From Roseococcus sp. SDR (GTDB lineage Bacteria; Pseudomonadota; Alphaproteobacteria; Acetobacterales; Acetobacteraceae), in the NCBI RefSeq assembly GCF_019083995.1, contig NZ_JAHRCU010000020.1, positions 29,579 to 93,578 on the forward strand: a DNA stretch of 64,000 nt, given 5' to 3'. Position 1 is the first letter of the stretch. Every line of letters starts with the position of its first letter. Under the pieces are notes generated by a model that saw nothing but the letters and a program-made list of their open reading frames with translations, did no database searches and was not told the DNA's origin. Positions 25,696 through 34,131 of the stretch are shown here, one piece after another. The position numbers and the translations under genes were made by a program.

Positions 25696-26790
25696 ATGAC
25701 CCTGCCCCTCGACCTCGATGCCAATGCCACCGAGCCCCTGCGCCCGGCCGCGCGCGCCGCGCTGCTGGTGGCGCTGGAGGGCGGCGGCAATCCGTCCTCC
25801 GTGCATGGCGGCGGGCGCGCGGCGCGGCGCGTGATCGAGGCGGCGCGCCGAGCGGTGGCTGCGCGGTTCGCCGTGGCGCCGGGCGATGTCGTCTTCACCT
25901 CGGGCGGGACCGAGGCGAATGCGCTGGCGATTCACGGCCTCGGCGCCGGGCGGCGCATCCTGGCGGGCGCCACCGAGCACCCGGCGGTGCTGGCGGCCGC
26001 GCCGGGCGCCGCGATCCTGCCCGTGCTGGCGGATGGAACGCTGGACCTGGCGGCGCTGGAAGCGGGGCTCGCTTCGGGCGGGCCGGCGCTGGTCTGCGTG
26101 ATGGCGGCGAACAACGAGACGGGCGTGCTGCACCCGCTGGCGGAGATCGCGGCCCTGTGCCGCGCCCATGGTGCGCTGCTGCATGTGGATGCGGTGCAGG
26201 CGGCGGGGCGGATGGCGCTCGACCTGGCATCCTGGGGGGCGGCGAGTGTCGCGCTCTCGGGCCACAAGCTGGGCGGCGTGCCAGGCGCGGGCGCGCTGAT
26301 CCTGGCGCCGGGGCTGCATCTGCCTGCGCTGATCGCGGGCGGCGGGCAGGAGCGCGGACGGCGCGGCGGGACCGAACCGCTGCCGGCCATCGCCGCCTTG
26401 GGCGCCGCGCTGGAGGAAGGCTACGAAGCGCCGCGCATCGTGGCCCTGCGGGATGCCATCGAGGCGGGGCTGCGGGCGCTCGATCCGCGCATCGTGATCG
26501 CGGGCGCGGGGGCGGCGCGGCTGCCCAACACCACGCTCGCCGTGCTGCCCGGCGTGGCCGCGGAGACGCAGGTGATCGCGCTCGATCTCGCGGGCGTGCG
26601 GGTTTCGGCGGGGGCGGCCTGTTCCTCGGGGAAGGTCACCGCCTCGCCCGTGTTGCGGGCCATGGGCTTCGGGGCGGAGGCGGGGAGCGGCATTCGCATC
26701 TCGCTGCCCTGGAACGCGCCGGAGGAGGCGCCGGGGCGCTTCCTCACGGCCTATGCGGCCATGCTGGGCCGCGTGAAGCGCGCCGGTTAG
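25696..26790 (+). CDS. Cysteine desulfurase (IscS/NifS-like)
   Basis: This 364-residue PLP enzyme of the class V aminotransferase fold takes sulfur from cysteine for Fe-S assembly. It has LDANATEPLRPAARAAL at the start, TSGGTEANALAIHG, VDAVQAAGR, the PLP lysine in LSGHKLGG (about 193) and the sulfur-accepting cysteine in SAGAACSSGK (about 315). It sits directly after iscR, but no scaffold or other isc/suf genes follow; the next gene is convergent and overlaps by 4 bases. It is somewhat short compared with IscS (about 400), close to the SufS2/NifS-like length. Confidence 0.9.
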   Translation: MTLPLDLDANATEPLRPAARAALLVALEGGGNPSSVHGGGRAARRVIEAARRAVAARFAVAPGDVVFTSGGTEANALAIHGLGAGRRILAGATEHPAVLAAAPGAAILPVLADGTLDLAALEAGLASGGPALVCVMAANNETGVLHPLAEIAALCRAHGALLHVDAVQAAGRMALDLASWGAASVALSGHKLGGVPGAGALILAPGLHLPALIAGGGQERGRRGGTEPLPAIAALGAALEEGYEAPRIVALRDAIEAGLRALDPRIVIAGAGAARLPNTTLAVLPGVAAETQVIALDLAGVRVSAGAACSSGKVTASPVLRAMGFGAEAGSGIRISLPWNAPEEAPGRFLTAYAAMLGRVKRAG

Positions 26791-27716
26791 CGCGTGGGAA
26801 CCGGCGGGTCCTGGCTGTAGTCGTAGAAACCGCGGCCCGTCTTGCGGCCATACCAGCCGGCTTCCACGTATTTCACCAGCAGCGGGCAGGGGCGGTACTT
26901 GCTGTCAGACAGCCCGTCATAAAGCACCTGCATGATGGAGAGGCAGGTGTCGAGGCCGATGAAGTCGGCCAGCTCCAGCGGGCCCATCGGGTGGTTCGCG
27001 CCGAGCCGCATGGCGGTGTCGATCGAGCGGATGTCGCCCACGCCCTCATAGAGCGCATAGACCGCCTCGTTGATCATCGGCACCAGGATGCGGTTCACGA
27101 TGAAGGCGGGGAAGTCCTCGCTCGTCGCGGTCTGCTTGCCCAGGCGCTTGGCCAGCGCGTCCACCGCGCGGAAGGTGGGCTCATCCGTCGCGATGCCGCG
27201 GATGATCTCGACCAGCTTCATGATCGGCACGGGATTCATGAAGTGCATGCCGATGAACTTCTCGGGCCGGTCCGTGCCGGCGCCGAGACGCGTGATCGAG
27301 ATGCTGCTGGTGTTGGACGCCACCATGGCCGAGGGCTTCAGATGCGGCACCAGCGCCTTGAACACCTCGCGCTTGATGGCTTCCTTCTCGGTCGCCGCCT
27401 CGATCACGAAATCCGTGCCGCTGAAGCTCGCATAGTCGGTGCTGGTGGTGATCAGCGCCAGGGCCGCATCGCGCTGCTCGGGCGTGATCAGCTGGCGAGC
27501 GATCTGGCGCTCCATGTTGCGCGCGATGGTGCCGAGCGCCTTGTCGAGCGCAGCGGGGCTGATGTCCACCATCGCCACGGGGATGCCCGCCAGCGAGCAG
27601 ACATGGGCGATGCCATTGCCCATCTGTCCCGCGCCGATGATGCCGACCGAGGCGATCTCGGGGATGTCGAGCAGGGCGTCCGGCATGTCGGCGCTGCTGG
27701 CGATGCGGACCGACAT
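26787..27716 (-). CDS. hbd: 3-hydroxybutyryl-CoA dehydrogenase
   Basis: This 309-residue NAD-dependent 3-hydroxyacyl-CoA dehydrogenase has the Rossmann motif VGIIGAGQMGNGIAHV, EAATEKEAIKREVF, SNTSSISITRL, the catalytic His in GMHFMNPVPIMKLVEI and the C-terminal domain GANHPMGPLELADFIGLD. It probably acts in beta-oxidation or polyhydroxybutyrate-related metabolism. It is the last gene of the etfB-etfA-hbd unit and its start overlaps the etfA stop (TGATG). Confidence 0.95.
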   Translation of the reverse strand: MSVRIASSADMPDALLDIPEIASVGIIGAGQMGNGIAHVCSLAGIPVAMVDISPAALDKALGTIARNMERQIARQLITPEQRDAALALITTSTDYASFSGTDFVIEAATEKEAIKREVFKALVPHLKPSAMVASNTSSISITRLGAGTDRPEKFIGMHFMNPVPIMKLVEIIRGIATDEPTFRAVDALAKRLGKQTATSEDFPAFIVNRILVPMINEAVYALYEGVGDIRSIDTAMRLGANHPMGPLELADFIGLDTCLSIMQVLYDGLSDSKYRPCPLLVKYVEAGWYGRKTGRGFYDYSQDPPVPTR

Positions 27717-28654
27717 CAGGCGGGCTTGCCGAGTTCGGCTTCGAGTTCGGGCAGCGCCTTGAACAGGTCACCCACGAAGCCGTAATCGGCCACCTGGAAG
27801 ATCGGCGCCTCCTCGTCCTTGTTGATGGCGACGATGATCTTGCTGTCCTTCATGCCGGCGAGATGCTGGATCGCGCCCGAGATGCCGACGGCGATGTAGA
27901 GATCCGGCGCCACGATCTTGCCGGTCTGGCCGACCTGGTGGTCGTTCGGCGCATAGCCCGCATCCACCGCGGCGCGCGAGGCGCCGACGGCCGCACCCAG
28001 GAGATCCGCCACCTTCTCGATGAGGTGGAAGTTCTCCGAGCTGCCCATGGCGCGGCCGCCGGAGACGACGACCTTGGCGGCGGTGAGTTCGGGGCGCTCG
28101 CTCTTGCTCACCTCGGCGCCGATGAAGCTCGACGTGCCGGGATCGGCGGCGGCGGCGACGGCTTCCACCGCGGCGCTGCCGCCCGTGGCGGGCACCGGGT
28201 CGAAGCTCGCGGCGCGGATGGTCATGACCTTCTTCGCATCGCTGCTCTTCACCGTCGCCAGCGCGTTGCCGGCATAGATGGGGCGCACGAAGGTATCGGC
28301 ATCCACCACGCCCGAGACATCGCTGATCGGCTGCACGTCGAGCAGGGCGGCGACGCGCGGCATCACGTTCTTGCCGGCGGCGGAAGCGGGCGCGACCAGG
28401 TGGTCATAGCCAGGCGCCAGATGCACCAGCAGCGCGGCCAGCGGCTCGGCCAGGCGGTTGGCCAGCGACGCGTCCTCGCAGAGGAGGACCTTGGCCACAC
28501 CCGGCATGGCGGCGGCGGCGGGCGCCGCGCCGGCGGCACCCTCGCCCAGCACCAGCACATGGACTTCGCCCAGCTTGGCGCAGGCGGCGACGGCGCTGCG
28601 CGTGGGCTGCGAGACGGCCTTGCCGTCGTGGTCGGCGAGAAGGAGGACAGCCAT
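27716..28654 (-). CDS. etfA: Electron transfer flavoprotein alpha subunit
   Basis: This 312-residue subunit accepts electrons from acyl-CoA dehydrogenases and passes them to ETF-quinone oxidoreductase. The FAD-binding C-terminal domain is plain: [54 protein letters not shown] and [17 protein letters not shown]. It starts one base after the etfB stop and overlaps hbd at its own end, so the three genes form one operon. Confidence 0.96.
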   Translation of the reverse strand: MAVLLLADHDGKAVSQPTRSAVAACAKLGEVHVLVLGEGAAGAAPAAAAMPGVAKVLLCEDASLANRLAEPLAALLVHLAPGYDHLVAPASAAGKNVMPRVAALLDVQPISDVSGVVDADTFVRPIYAGNALATVKSSDAKKVMTIRAASFDPVPATGGSAAVEAVAAAADPGTSSFIGAEVSKSERPELTAAKVVVSGGRAMGSSENFHLIEKVADLLGAAVGASRAAVDAGYAPNDHQVGQTGKIVAPDLYIAVGISGAIQHLAGMKDSKIIVAINKDEEAPIFQVADYGFVGDLFKALPELEAELGKPA

Positions 28655-28655
28655 C

Positions 28656-29405
28656 TCAGATCACCTTCGCTTCGTTGCGGAGCTTCTGCACCAGCTCCTG
28701 GATCGAGCCCACCTTGGCGCCGGCCTGGCGCTTGCCCGGCTCCTCCACGCGCAGCACCGTCAGGCGCGGCGTCGGGTCCACGCCGAGATCGGCGGGCTTC
28801 ACGGTATCAATGGTCTTCTTGCGCGCCTTCATGATGTTGGGCAGCGAGGCGTAGCGCGGCTCGTTCAGGCGGAGGTCGGCCGTCACGATGGCGGGGAGCG
28901 TCAGCTTCACCGTCTCGAGGCCGCCATCCACCTCGCGCGTGACCAGGATCGAGGCGCCCTCGATCTCGACCTTGCTGGCGAAGGTGCCCTGGGGCCAGCC
29001 CATCAGCGCCGCCAGCATCTGGCCGGTGGCGTTCATGTCGTCATCGATGGCCTGCTTGCCGAGGATGACGAGGTCCGGCGATTCCTTGGCGATGATCGCC
29101 TTCAGGATCTTGGCGACGGCGATGGGCTCGAGCGTGCCATCATGCTCGACCAGGATGCCGCGATCAGCGCCCATGGCCAGCGCGGTGCGGATCTGCTCGG
29201 CCGCCGCGGCGGGGCCGGCGGAGACCGCGATGATCTCGGTGGCGATGCCCTTTTCCTTGAGGCGGACCGCTTCCTCGACGGCGATCTCGTCGAAGGGGTT
29301 CATGGACATCTTCACGTTGGCCGTCTCAACGCCGGTGTTGTCCGCCTTCACGCGGACCTTGACGTTGTAATCAACCACCCGCTTGACCGGGACGAGGAGC
29401 TTCAT
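28656..29405 (-). CDS. etfB: Electron transfer flavoprotein beta subunit
   Basis: This 249-residue partner of EtfA carries the AMP-binding fold: [17 protein letters not shown] at the start, [39 protein letters not shown] and [16 protein letters not shown] (the ETF-beta signature region). First gene of the etfB-etfA-hbd operon. The start is fixed by the family N-terminus; the frame extends upstream without similarity. Confidence 0.96.
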   Translation of the reverse strand: MKLLVPVKRVVDYNVKVRVKADNTGVETANVKMSMNPFDEIAVEEAVRLKEKGIATEIIAVSAGPAAAAEQIRTALAMGADRGILVEHDGTLEPIAVAKILKAIIAKESPDLVILGKQAIDDDMNATGQMLAALMGWPQGTFASKVEIEGASILVTREVDGGLETVKLTLPAIVTADLRLNEPRYASLPNIMKARKKTIDTVKPADLGVDPTPRLTVLRVEEPGKRQAGAKVGSIQELVQKLRNEAKVI

Positions 29406-29500
29406 GGCCGGTTGCGCCTTCTTTCCTGACTGGCTTTGCTGCACTGCCGAATGACGGGCGACCCTAGCCACGCCGTGGGGGGAGGGCAAGGGAGCACCCC

Positions 29501-29860
29501 TTAATCTGGGGGGCTTTCCAGAAGGGCAAGGATGGCGGCGACCCGCGCCTCCGGCAGGTCCCGGATGGTCCGGGCGAGGCGATTGGCCAGTTCCGTGGCC
29601 AAGGGCGAAAGCCCGGCCGTGTCCACCACCACGCGCGGATGGGAGAGGCGCGCGAGACGCACCAGTTCCTCGGCATCGTCCCAGATCAGGCCGAAATGCT
29701 CATTCACCTGGTGGATGAGGCCGGCTGAGGGGCGGCCGCGCTTGCCGTGCTCCAGCGCCGAGAGATAGGCGGGCGAGACATGCAGCGCCGTCGCCAGCTC
29801 GGTCAGCGAGATGCCGTGCTGGTCGCGGAGTTCGCGGAGGCGTTTGCCGAAGGGGGTCAT
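29501..29860 (-). CDS. XRE-family helix-turn-helix regulator
   Basis: This 119-residue protein has an N-terminal Cro/C1-type [23 protein letters not shown], then [17 protein letters not shown]. The C-terminal 55 residues are helical ([20 protein letters not shown]). Relatives are common in alphaproteobacteria as small free regulators; targets unknown. Its start codon and first bases (ATGACCCC) lie inside a 146-bp unit repeated three times upstream, so the region that would carry its promoter has been duplicated. Confidence 0.85.
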   Translation of the reverse strand: MTPFGKRLRELRDQHGISLTELATALHVSPAYLSALEHGKRGRPSAGLIHQVNEHFGLIWDDAEELVRLARLSHPRVVVDTAGLSPLATELANRLARTIRDLPEARVAAILALLESPPD

Positions 29861-30273
29861 GCCTTGGTGCCCTCAGGCGCCGGGCGCGGCCTCCGGCCGC
29901 TTGGCTTCGCGCCGCGGCTGGTGCTTCGGCGGGCGGGGCGGTCTGGGCGCGCCGGCCGCGTTGCGGCCGGATGCGTGGGGGGCGGTTCTGCGTTTCCCGG
30001 GGTCATGCCTTGGTGCCCTCAGGCGCCGGGCGCGGCCTCCGGCCGCTTGGCTTCGCGCCGCGGCTGGTGCTTCGGCGGGCGGGGCGGTCTGGGCGCGCCG
30101 GCCGCGTTGCGGCCGGATTCGTGGGGGGCGGTTCTGCGTTTCCCGGGGTCATGCCTTGGTGCCCTCAGGCGCCGGGCGCGGCCTCCGGCCGCTTGGCTTC
30201 GCGCCGTGGCTGGTGCTTCGGCGGGCGGGGCGGTCTGGGCGCGCCGGCCGCGTTGCGGCCGGATTCGTGGGGG
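29855..30273. repeat. 146-bp tandem repeat, almost three copies
   Basis: Units lie at 29855-30000, 30001-30146 and 30147 to about 30273, after which the third diverges. Copies differ by only a few bases (ATGCG versus ATTCG near the end of units 1 and 2; GCCGCGG versus GCCGTGG in unit 3). Each holds, read on the minus strand, GAATCC (GCATCC in unit 1), a GGCCGC-AAC-GCGGCC type hairpin, a spacer, AAGCCAAGCG, a second hairpin and GCCCGGCGCCTGAGGGC. Each also carries the start-codon region of the adjacent XRE gene. The period is not a multiple of three, so frames across it are not protein-coding. This fills the 434-base gap between the XRE and Smr genes. Confidence 0.92.
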
Positions 30274-30294
30274 AGGGCGTTCCGTCTTCCGGGC

Positions 30295-30816
30295 TCACTT
30301 CACCCTCCGCAGCAGCAGGTGCACCGCGCCCGCATTCGCCTTGTGCGGATGCGCGGCGCCGAGGATCAGCGGGCGCAGATGCGGCGCGTTCAGCCAATGC
30401 GGGAGCTCGCGGCGCAGCACGCCGCCCTCGGCGCTGCTGCCCTTGCCGGTGACGATGCAGACCACGCGCGTGCCATCCGCGTGGCACATCTGCAGGAAGC
30501 TCTCGACCGCCTGGTGGGCGCGGGCGGCCGTCATGCCGTGCAGGTCGAGCTTGCGCTCGGGGCGCATGGTGCCGCGGCGCAGGTCGCGCCAACGCTTGGC
30601 GTCCAGGCCCGAAGGCTGCGCGCCGACGCTGATCTCGGGCGGCGGCAGGCGCGGCTTGGGGATGGGCGGCGGCGGCTCGGCGGCGCGGGGCGGCGGCGTG
30701 ATGGTGATGGCGGGCGGCGCTTCCGGCATCGCGCGCCCCGGCAGCGGGCGGATGGTGCGGGCGACGGCGGCCCAGACGGCCTTGTCCTCGGCCGAGAGGC
30801 CGCGCTTGCGCTTCAC
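30295..30816 (-). CDS. Smr-domain protein
   Basis: This 173-residue protein has a P/A-rich N-terminal half and a C-terminal Smr domain: KLDLHGMTAARAHQAVESF and VVCIVTGKGSSAEGGVLRRE, then AAHPHKANAGAVHLLLRR. Smr domains are nicking or RNA endonucleases in some proteins; stand-alone small bacterial Smr proteins such as YdaL/SmrA-like have poorly defined roles. GTG at 30816 is chosen because it overlaps the lutC stop (GTGA), indicating coupling. Confidence 0.88.
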   Translation of the reverse strand: MKRKRGLSAEDKAVWAAVARTIRPLPGRAMPEAPPAITITPPPRAAEPPPPIPKPRLPPPEISVGAQPSGLDAKRWRDLRRGTMRPERKLDLHGMTAARAHQAVESFLQMCHADGTRVVCIVTGKGSSAEGGVLRRELPHWLNAPHLRPLILGAAHPHKANAGAVHLLLRRVK

Positions 30817-31514
30817 GCTTTTGCCGCGGGGTCGTCGTCCACCAGGATGATGTGCAGCGCGCGCGGCCCATGCGCGCCGAGTTCCAGCGTCTGCTCGATA
30901 TCGGCGCTGCGCGAGGGGCCGGTGACCCACATGATGTTGCGCGGCATGAAGCCGCCGGTCTGCTTGTCCGTCCGTTCGGCGCGCAGCAGGTCCCAGGCCT
31001 CTTCATAGGCGCCGACGACGCGGCTCGCGCGCAGCACCACCATCTCGGTGTCGGGCAGCAGGTTCAGCGTGGTGGGGCGATGCGGGTCGGAGGGGAGCAT
31101 GAGCGTCCCGGTCTCGGCCACGCCGGCATAGCCGTGCTGGAGGCTGACGAGATCCGTGGGTTCGCCCTTCCGCGTCTCGACCTCCAGCATCGGGTGGTCG
31201 GCCCATTTGATGCGCTTGAGCTCGGGATGCGGCGCCATGGCGAAGCGGGCGGGGAGGTTCTGCGCGGCGAGGTAGTCGGCCACCGCCTGGGGGATGGCGG
31301 CGAAGTTCGGCACACGGGCGACGGTGCCGAATTCCTTCTCGACATTGCGGATGAAGAGCGCGATCTGCTCGGGCCGCCCAACGCGCGAACGCGCGGGGAT
31401 GAGATGGCGCGGATGGGTGGCGAGGCGCCCTTCCAGCATGGCGCGCTGGTCGGCCGGCAGCGGGCCGCGCTTCAGGCCGCGCCGGATGGCGCCGAGGATG
31501 GCCTCCTTGCTCAT
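30813..31514 (-). CDS. lutC: Lactate utilisation protein C (LUD domain)
   Basis: This 233-residue LUD-family protein is a subunit of the LutABC L-lactate oxidase complex. Visible are LVSLQHGYAGVAETGTLML, LNLLPDTEMVVLRASRVVG, MPRNIMWVTGPSRSADIEQ and HGPRALHIILVDD, the standard LutC pattern. It follows lutB with a 4-base overlap and precedes the Smr gene. No lutA is present in the window. Confidence 0.92.
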   Translation of the reverse strand: MSKEAILGAIRRGLKRGPLPADQRAMLEGRLATHPRHLIPARSRVGRPEQIALFIRNVEKEFGTVARVPNFAAIPQAVADYLAAQNLPARFAMAPHPELKRIKWADHPMLEVETRKGEPTDLVSLQHGYAGVAETGTLMLPSDPHRPTTLNLLPDTEMVVLRASRVVGAYEEAWDLLRAERTDKQTGGFMPRNIMWVTGPSRSADIEQTLELGAHGPRALHIILVDDDPAAKA

Positions 31515-32968
31515 CGGCCGGCTCCCCCGCGCGGGACGCGCGAATCTGAATGATTGCGTTGGCGCTTCGCGTATTCATCCATGAAGGTGCGGCCCTGCGG
31601 CACGGGCAGGTCCCGCCCCTCGGTCCAGCCTTGCGCGAGCGGCAATGACTTGAACGCACCCTTTTTGCGGCCGAGCCACCCCAGCGCGCCGATGCCGAGG
31701 CGCGAGGCCAGGCGATACATCCCCGGGCGCTTGGCGAACCAGGCCCAGATGCCGAGCCCGGTGCGGACGCCGCCAGGCTGCAAATGCCGTTCGAATTCGC
31801 GCTCGCGCCAATGGCGCATGAGCTTGGGCAGCGGGATCTTCACCGGGCAGACGCTCTCGCAGCGGCCGCAGAAGGTGCTGGCATTGGGCAGGTGGCCCGC
31901 TTCCTTCACGCCGATCAGGCTGGGCGTGAGCACGGAGCCCATGGGGCCGGGATAGACCCAGCCATAGGCATGGCCGCCCGTGGTGCCATAGACCGGGCAA
32001 TGGTTCATGCAGGCGGCGCAGCGGATGCAGCGCAGCATCTCCTGGAACTCGGTGCCCATCATGTTGGAGCGGCCATTGTCCAGCAGCACCACATGGTATT
32101 CCTCCGGCCCGTCGAGATCGCCCTTGCGGCGACCGCCGGTGGAGAAGGTGGTATAGACCGAGAAATCCTGCCCGGTGGCGGAGCGGGCGAGGACGCGCAG
32201 CAGGCTCGTCGCGTCCTCCAGCGTGGGCACCACCTTCTCGATGCTGGCGAGCGCGATATGCACGCGGGGCAGCGTCTGCGTGAGGTCGCCATTGCCCTCA
32301 TTGGTGACGATGACGCTGCTGCCCGTCTCCGCGATCAGGAAATTCGCGCCGGTGATGCCGACATCGGCGGCGAGGAATTTCTGGCGCAGGCGGGTGCGCG
32401 CCTCGGTCAGGATGTCGCGGCGCTCGTGGAAGACGCGGTCGGGGTCGAGGTCGGTATGGGCGCGGCGGAAATCGGCCTCCCAATCCTCGCGGTTCAGGTG
32501 GAAGGCCGGCGCGATGATGTGGGACGGGATCTCGCCGCGCAGCTGGATGATGTATTCGCCGAGATCGGTCTCGACCGGCGTGATGCCGTGCGCTTCCAGA
32601 TGGTGGTTGATCCCCATCTCCTCGGAGATGATGGACTTGCCCTTCGTCACCGTCTTGGCATTGGCCTTGCGGCAGATCTCGAGCACGGCGGCGCGGGCCT
32701 CCTCGGCCGTGCTGCACCAATGCACATGGCCGCCGGCGCGCTCCACGTTCTCCGCGAATTTTTCCAGGTAGAAATCGAGGTTGGCGAGGGTGTGGTTCTT
32801 GATGTCCCGCGCGGTGTTCCGGAGCTGCTCGAATTCCGGCAGGCCGGCGACGGCGGCGGCGCGGCGTTGCAGGAAGGCGCCCTTGGCGGTGCCGAGCGCC
32901 TTTTGCAGCCCGGCATCGGCCATGGCCTTTCGGGCGTTTTCCTTGAATTGCGGGGAGGTGCTGTTCAT
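31511..32968 (-). CDS. lutB: Lactate utilisation iron-sulfur protein B
   Basis: This 485-residue protein has an N-terminal LUD-like domain (GKSIISEEMGINHHLE, ADVGITGANFLIAETGSSV) and a ferredoxin-type part with two cysteine clusters (RCIRCAACMNHCPVYG about 305-320; CGRCESVCPVKIPLPKL about 360) binding [4Fe-4S]. A C-terminal segment of unknown role follows. It carries electrons during L-lactate oxidation to pyruvate. It is the first gene of lutB-lutC-smr; lutA (the CCG-domain subunit) is missing upstream, where a divergent Bug gene lies instead. ATG 32968 is preferred to 32980. Confidence 0.93.
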   Translation of the reverse strand: MNSTSPQFKENARKAMADAGLQKALGTAKGAFLQRRAAAVAGLPEFEQLRNTARDIKNHTLANLDFYLEKFAENVERAGGHVHWCSTAEEARAAVLEICRKANAKTVTKGKSIISEEMGINHHLEAHGITPVETDLGEYIIQLRGEIPSHIIAPAFHLNREDWEADFRRAHTDLDPDRVFHERRDILTEARTRLRQKFLAADVGITGANFLIAETGSSVIVTNEGNGDLTQTLPRVHIALASIEKVVPTLEDATSLLRVLARSATGQDFSVYTTFSTGGRRKGDLDGPEEYHVVLLDNGRSNMMGTEFQEMLRCIRCAACMNHCPVYGTTGGHAYGWVYPGPMGSVLTPSLIGVKEAGHLPNASTFCGRCESVCPVKIPLPKLMRHWREREFERHLQPGGVRTGLGIWAWFAKRPGMYRLASRLGIGALGWLGRKKGAFKSLPLAQGWTEGRDLPVPQGRTFMDEYAKRQRNHSDSRVPRGGAGR

Positions 32969-33121
32969 GCGCGCCATCATGCCTGTCGCCCGAGGGGAAT
33001 GCTTCGGGCCGGGGAGAGTTTAACAGCAACCGCGCCATAACGGGAGGCTTCCCCCATGCCGCGCGTCGGGCCAAGCTTGCGGCCGAAGCCGGGCGAACCG
33101 GCGCCGACACGGGAGACGACC

Positions 33122-34093
33122 ATGCAACGCCGCCAGCTGCTGACCGCCGCCACGCTTCTCGCCACGCCCGGAATCGCGCGCGCGCAGGCCGGATGGCGGC
33201 CGGACCGGCCGATCCGCGTCGTCGTGCCCTATGCGCCGGGCGGGACCACGGATGTGGTGGCGCGGATCATGTCGGAGCCCGTTTCGCAGATCATCGGCCA
33301 GCCGCTGGTGGTGGAGAACCGGCCCGGGGGTGCCGCGGGGCTGGTGGGCACGGATTTCGTGGCGAAATCCACACCGGACGGGCACACCATCATCGTGCAC
33401 AGCAATGGCCACGCCATCGCGCCCGCGCTGGTGGCGCGCATGCCCTTTGATCCGGTGGCGGATTTCGCCGGCGTGAGCATGTGCGGGCGGGTGCCGCAGG
33501 TGCTCTGCGTCAATCCGCGCCTGCCGGCGCAGAACCTGGCGGAGCTGCTGGCGCTGATCCGCGCTAATCCGGGGCGGTATCACTTCGCCTCGGCCGGCAT
33601 CGGCACCGCGGTGCATCTGGGCGGCGAGATGTTCCGCGCGGTCAATCAGCTCGACATCGCGCCGGTGCATTATCGCGGCGGCGGGCCGGCCATGCAGGGC
33701 GTCATCACGGGCGAGGCGCTGTTCACGGTGGACCCGATCGCCTCCGCGCTGGGGCATATCCGCGGTGGCAATGTGCGGGCGCTGGTGGTCGCGGGGGCCG
33801 AGCGCGCGCCGACGCTGCCGGATGTGCCTTCGGCCAGCGAACTCGGCATGCCGGAATTCGCGGTGGATGCCTGGATCATCGCCATGGCGCCGGCACGCAC
33901 GCCGGCGCCCGTCGTGGCGGCGCTGAACGCGGCCTTTGCCCAGGCCCAGCGCCAGGCGGCGCAGCGCCTGGCCGAGCAGGCGGTGATGCCGATGCCGGAC
34001 CTGAACACGCCCGAGCAGATCATGGGCTTCGTGCGCAGCGATATGGCGCGCTACGCCGCCGTGATGCGCAATGCCGGCATCCGGCCGGAGTAG
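33122..34093 (+). CDS. Bug/TctC-family periplasmic receptor
   Basis: This 323-residue orphan receptor has signal peptide RRQLLTAATLLATPGIARAQ, then RPIRVVVPYAPGGTTDVVAR, VENRPGGAAGLVGTDFVAK, FASAGIGTAVHLGGEMF and PVHYRGGGPAMQG. It is divergent from lutB with 153 bases between starts, so a role in importing a hydroxy acid for the lut genes is possible but unproven. Its stop codon lies in TAGAGCATGATCC, the start of a short inverted-repeat-like spacer. Confidence 0.93.
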   Translation: MQRRQLLTAATLLATPGIARAQAGWRPDRPIRVVVPYAPGGTTDVVARIMSEPVSQIIGQPLVVENRPGGAAGLVGTDFVAKSTPDGHTIIVHSNGHAIAPALVARMPFDPVADFAGVSMCGRVPQVLCVNPRLPAQNLAELLALIRANPGRYHFASAGIGTAVHLGGEMFRAVNQLDIAPVHYRGGGPAMQGVITGEALFTVDPIASALGHIRGGNVRALVVAGAERAPTLPDVPSASELGMPEFAVDAWIIAMAPARTPAPVVAALNAAFAQAQRQAAQRLAEQAVMPMPDLNTPEQIMGFVRSDMARYAAVMRNAGIRPE

Positions 34094-34131
34094 AGCATGA
34101 TCCGCTGAGGCGGCGTCGCCGAAGCGGGCCA

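Noticed and set aside
29855..30273. Possible CRISPR array
   Set aside because: Units are directly abutting near-identical 146-base blocks without unique spacers, and no cas genes are near.
29747..31008. Open frames on the plus strand through the tandem repeat, with repeated LRPLGFAPRLVL-type segments
   Set aside because: The 146-base period is not a multiple of three, so each unit is read in a different frame; the apparent protein repeat arises from translating the DNA repeat.
34091..34131. Second copy of the 107-bp palindromic element, suggested by TAGAGCATGATCC at the Bug gene stop
   Set aside because: Only the first bases resemble such elements; the spacer is 38 bases and a matching closing end is not clear.
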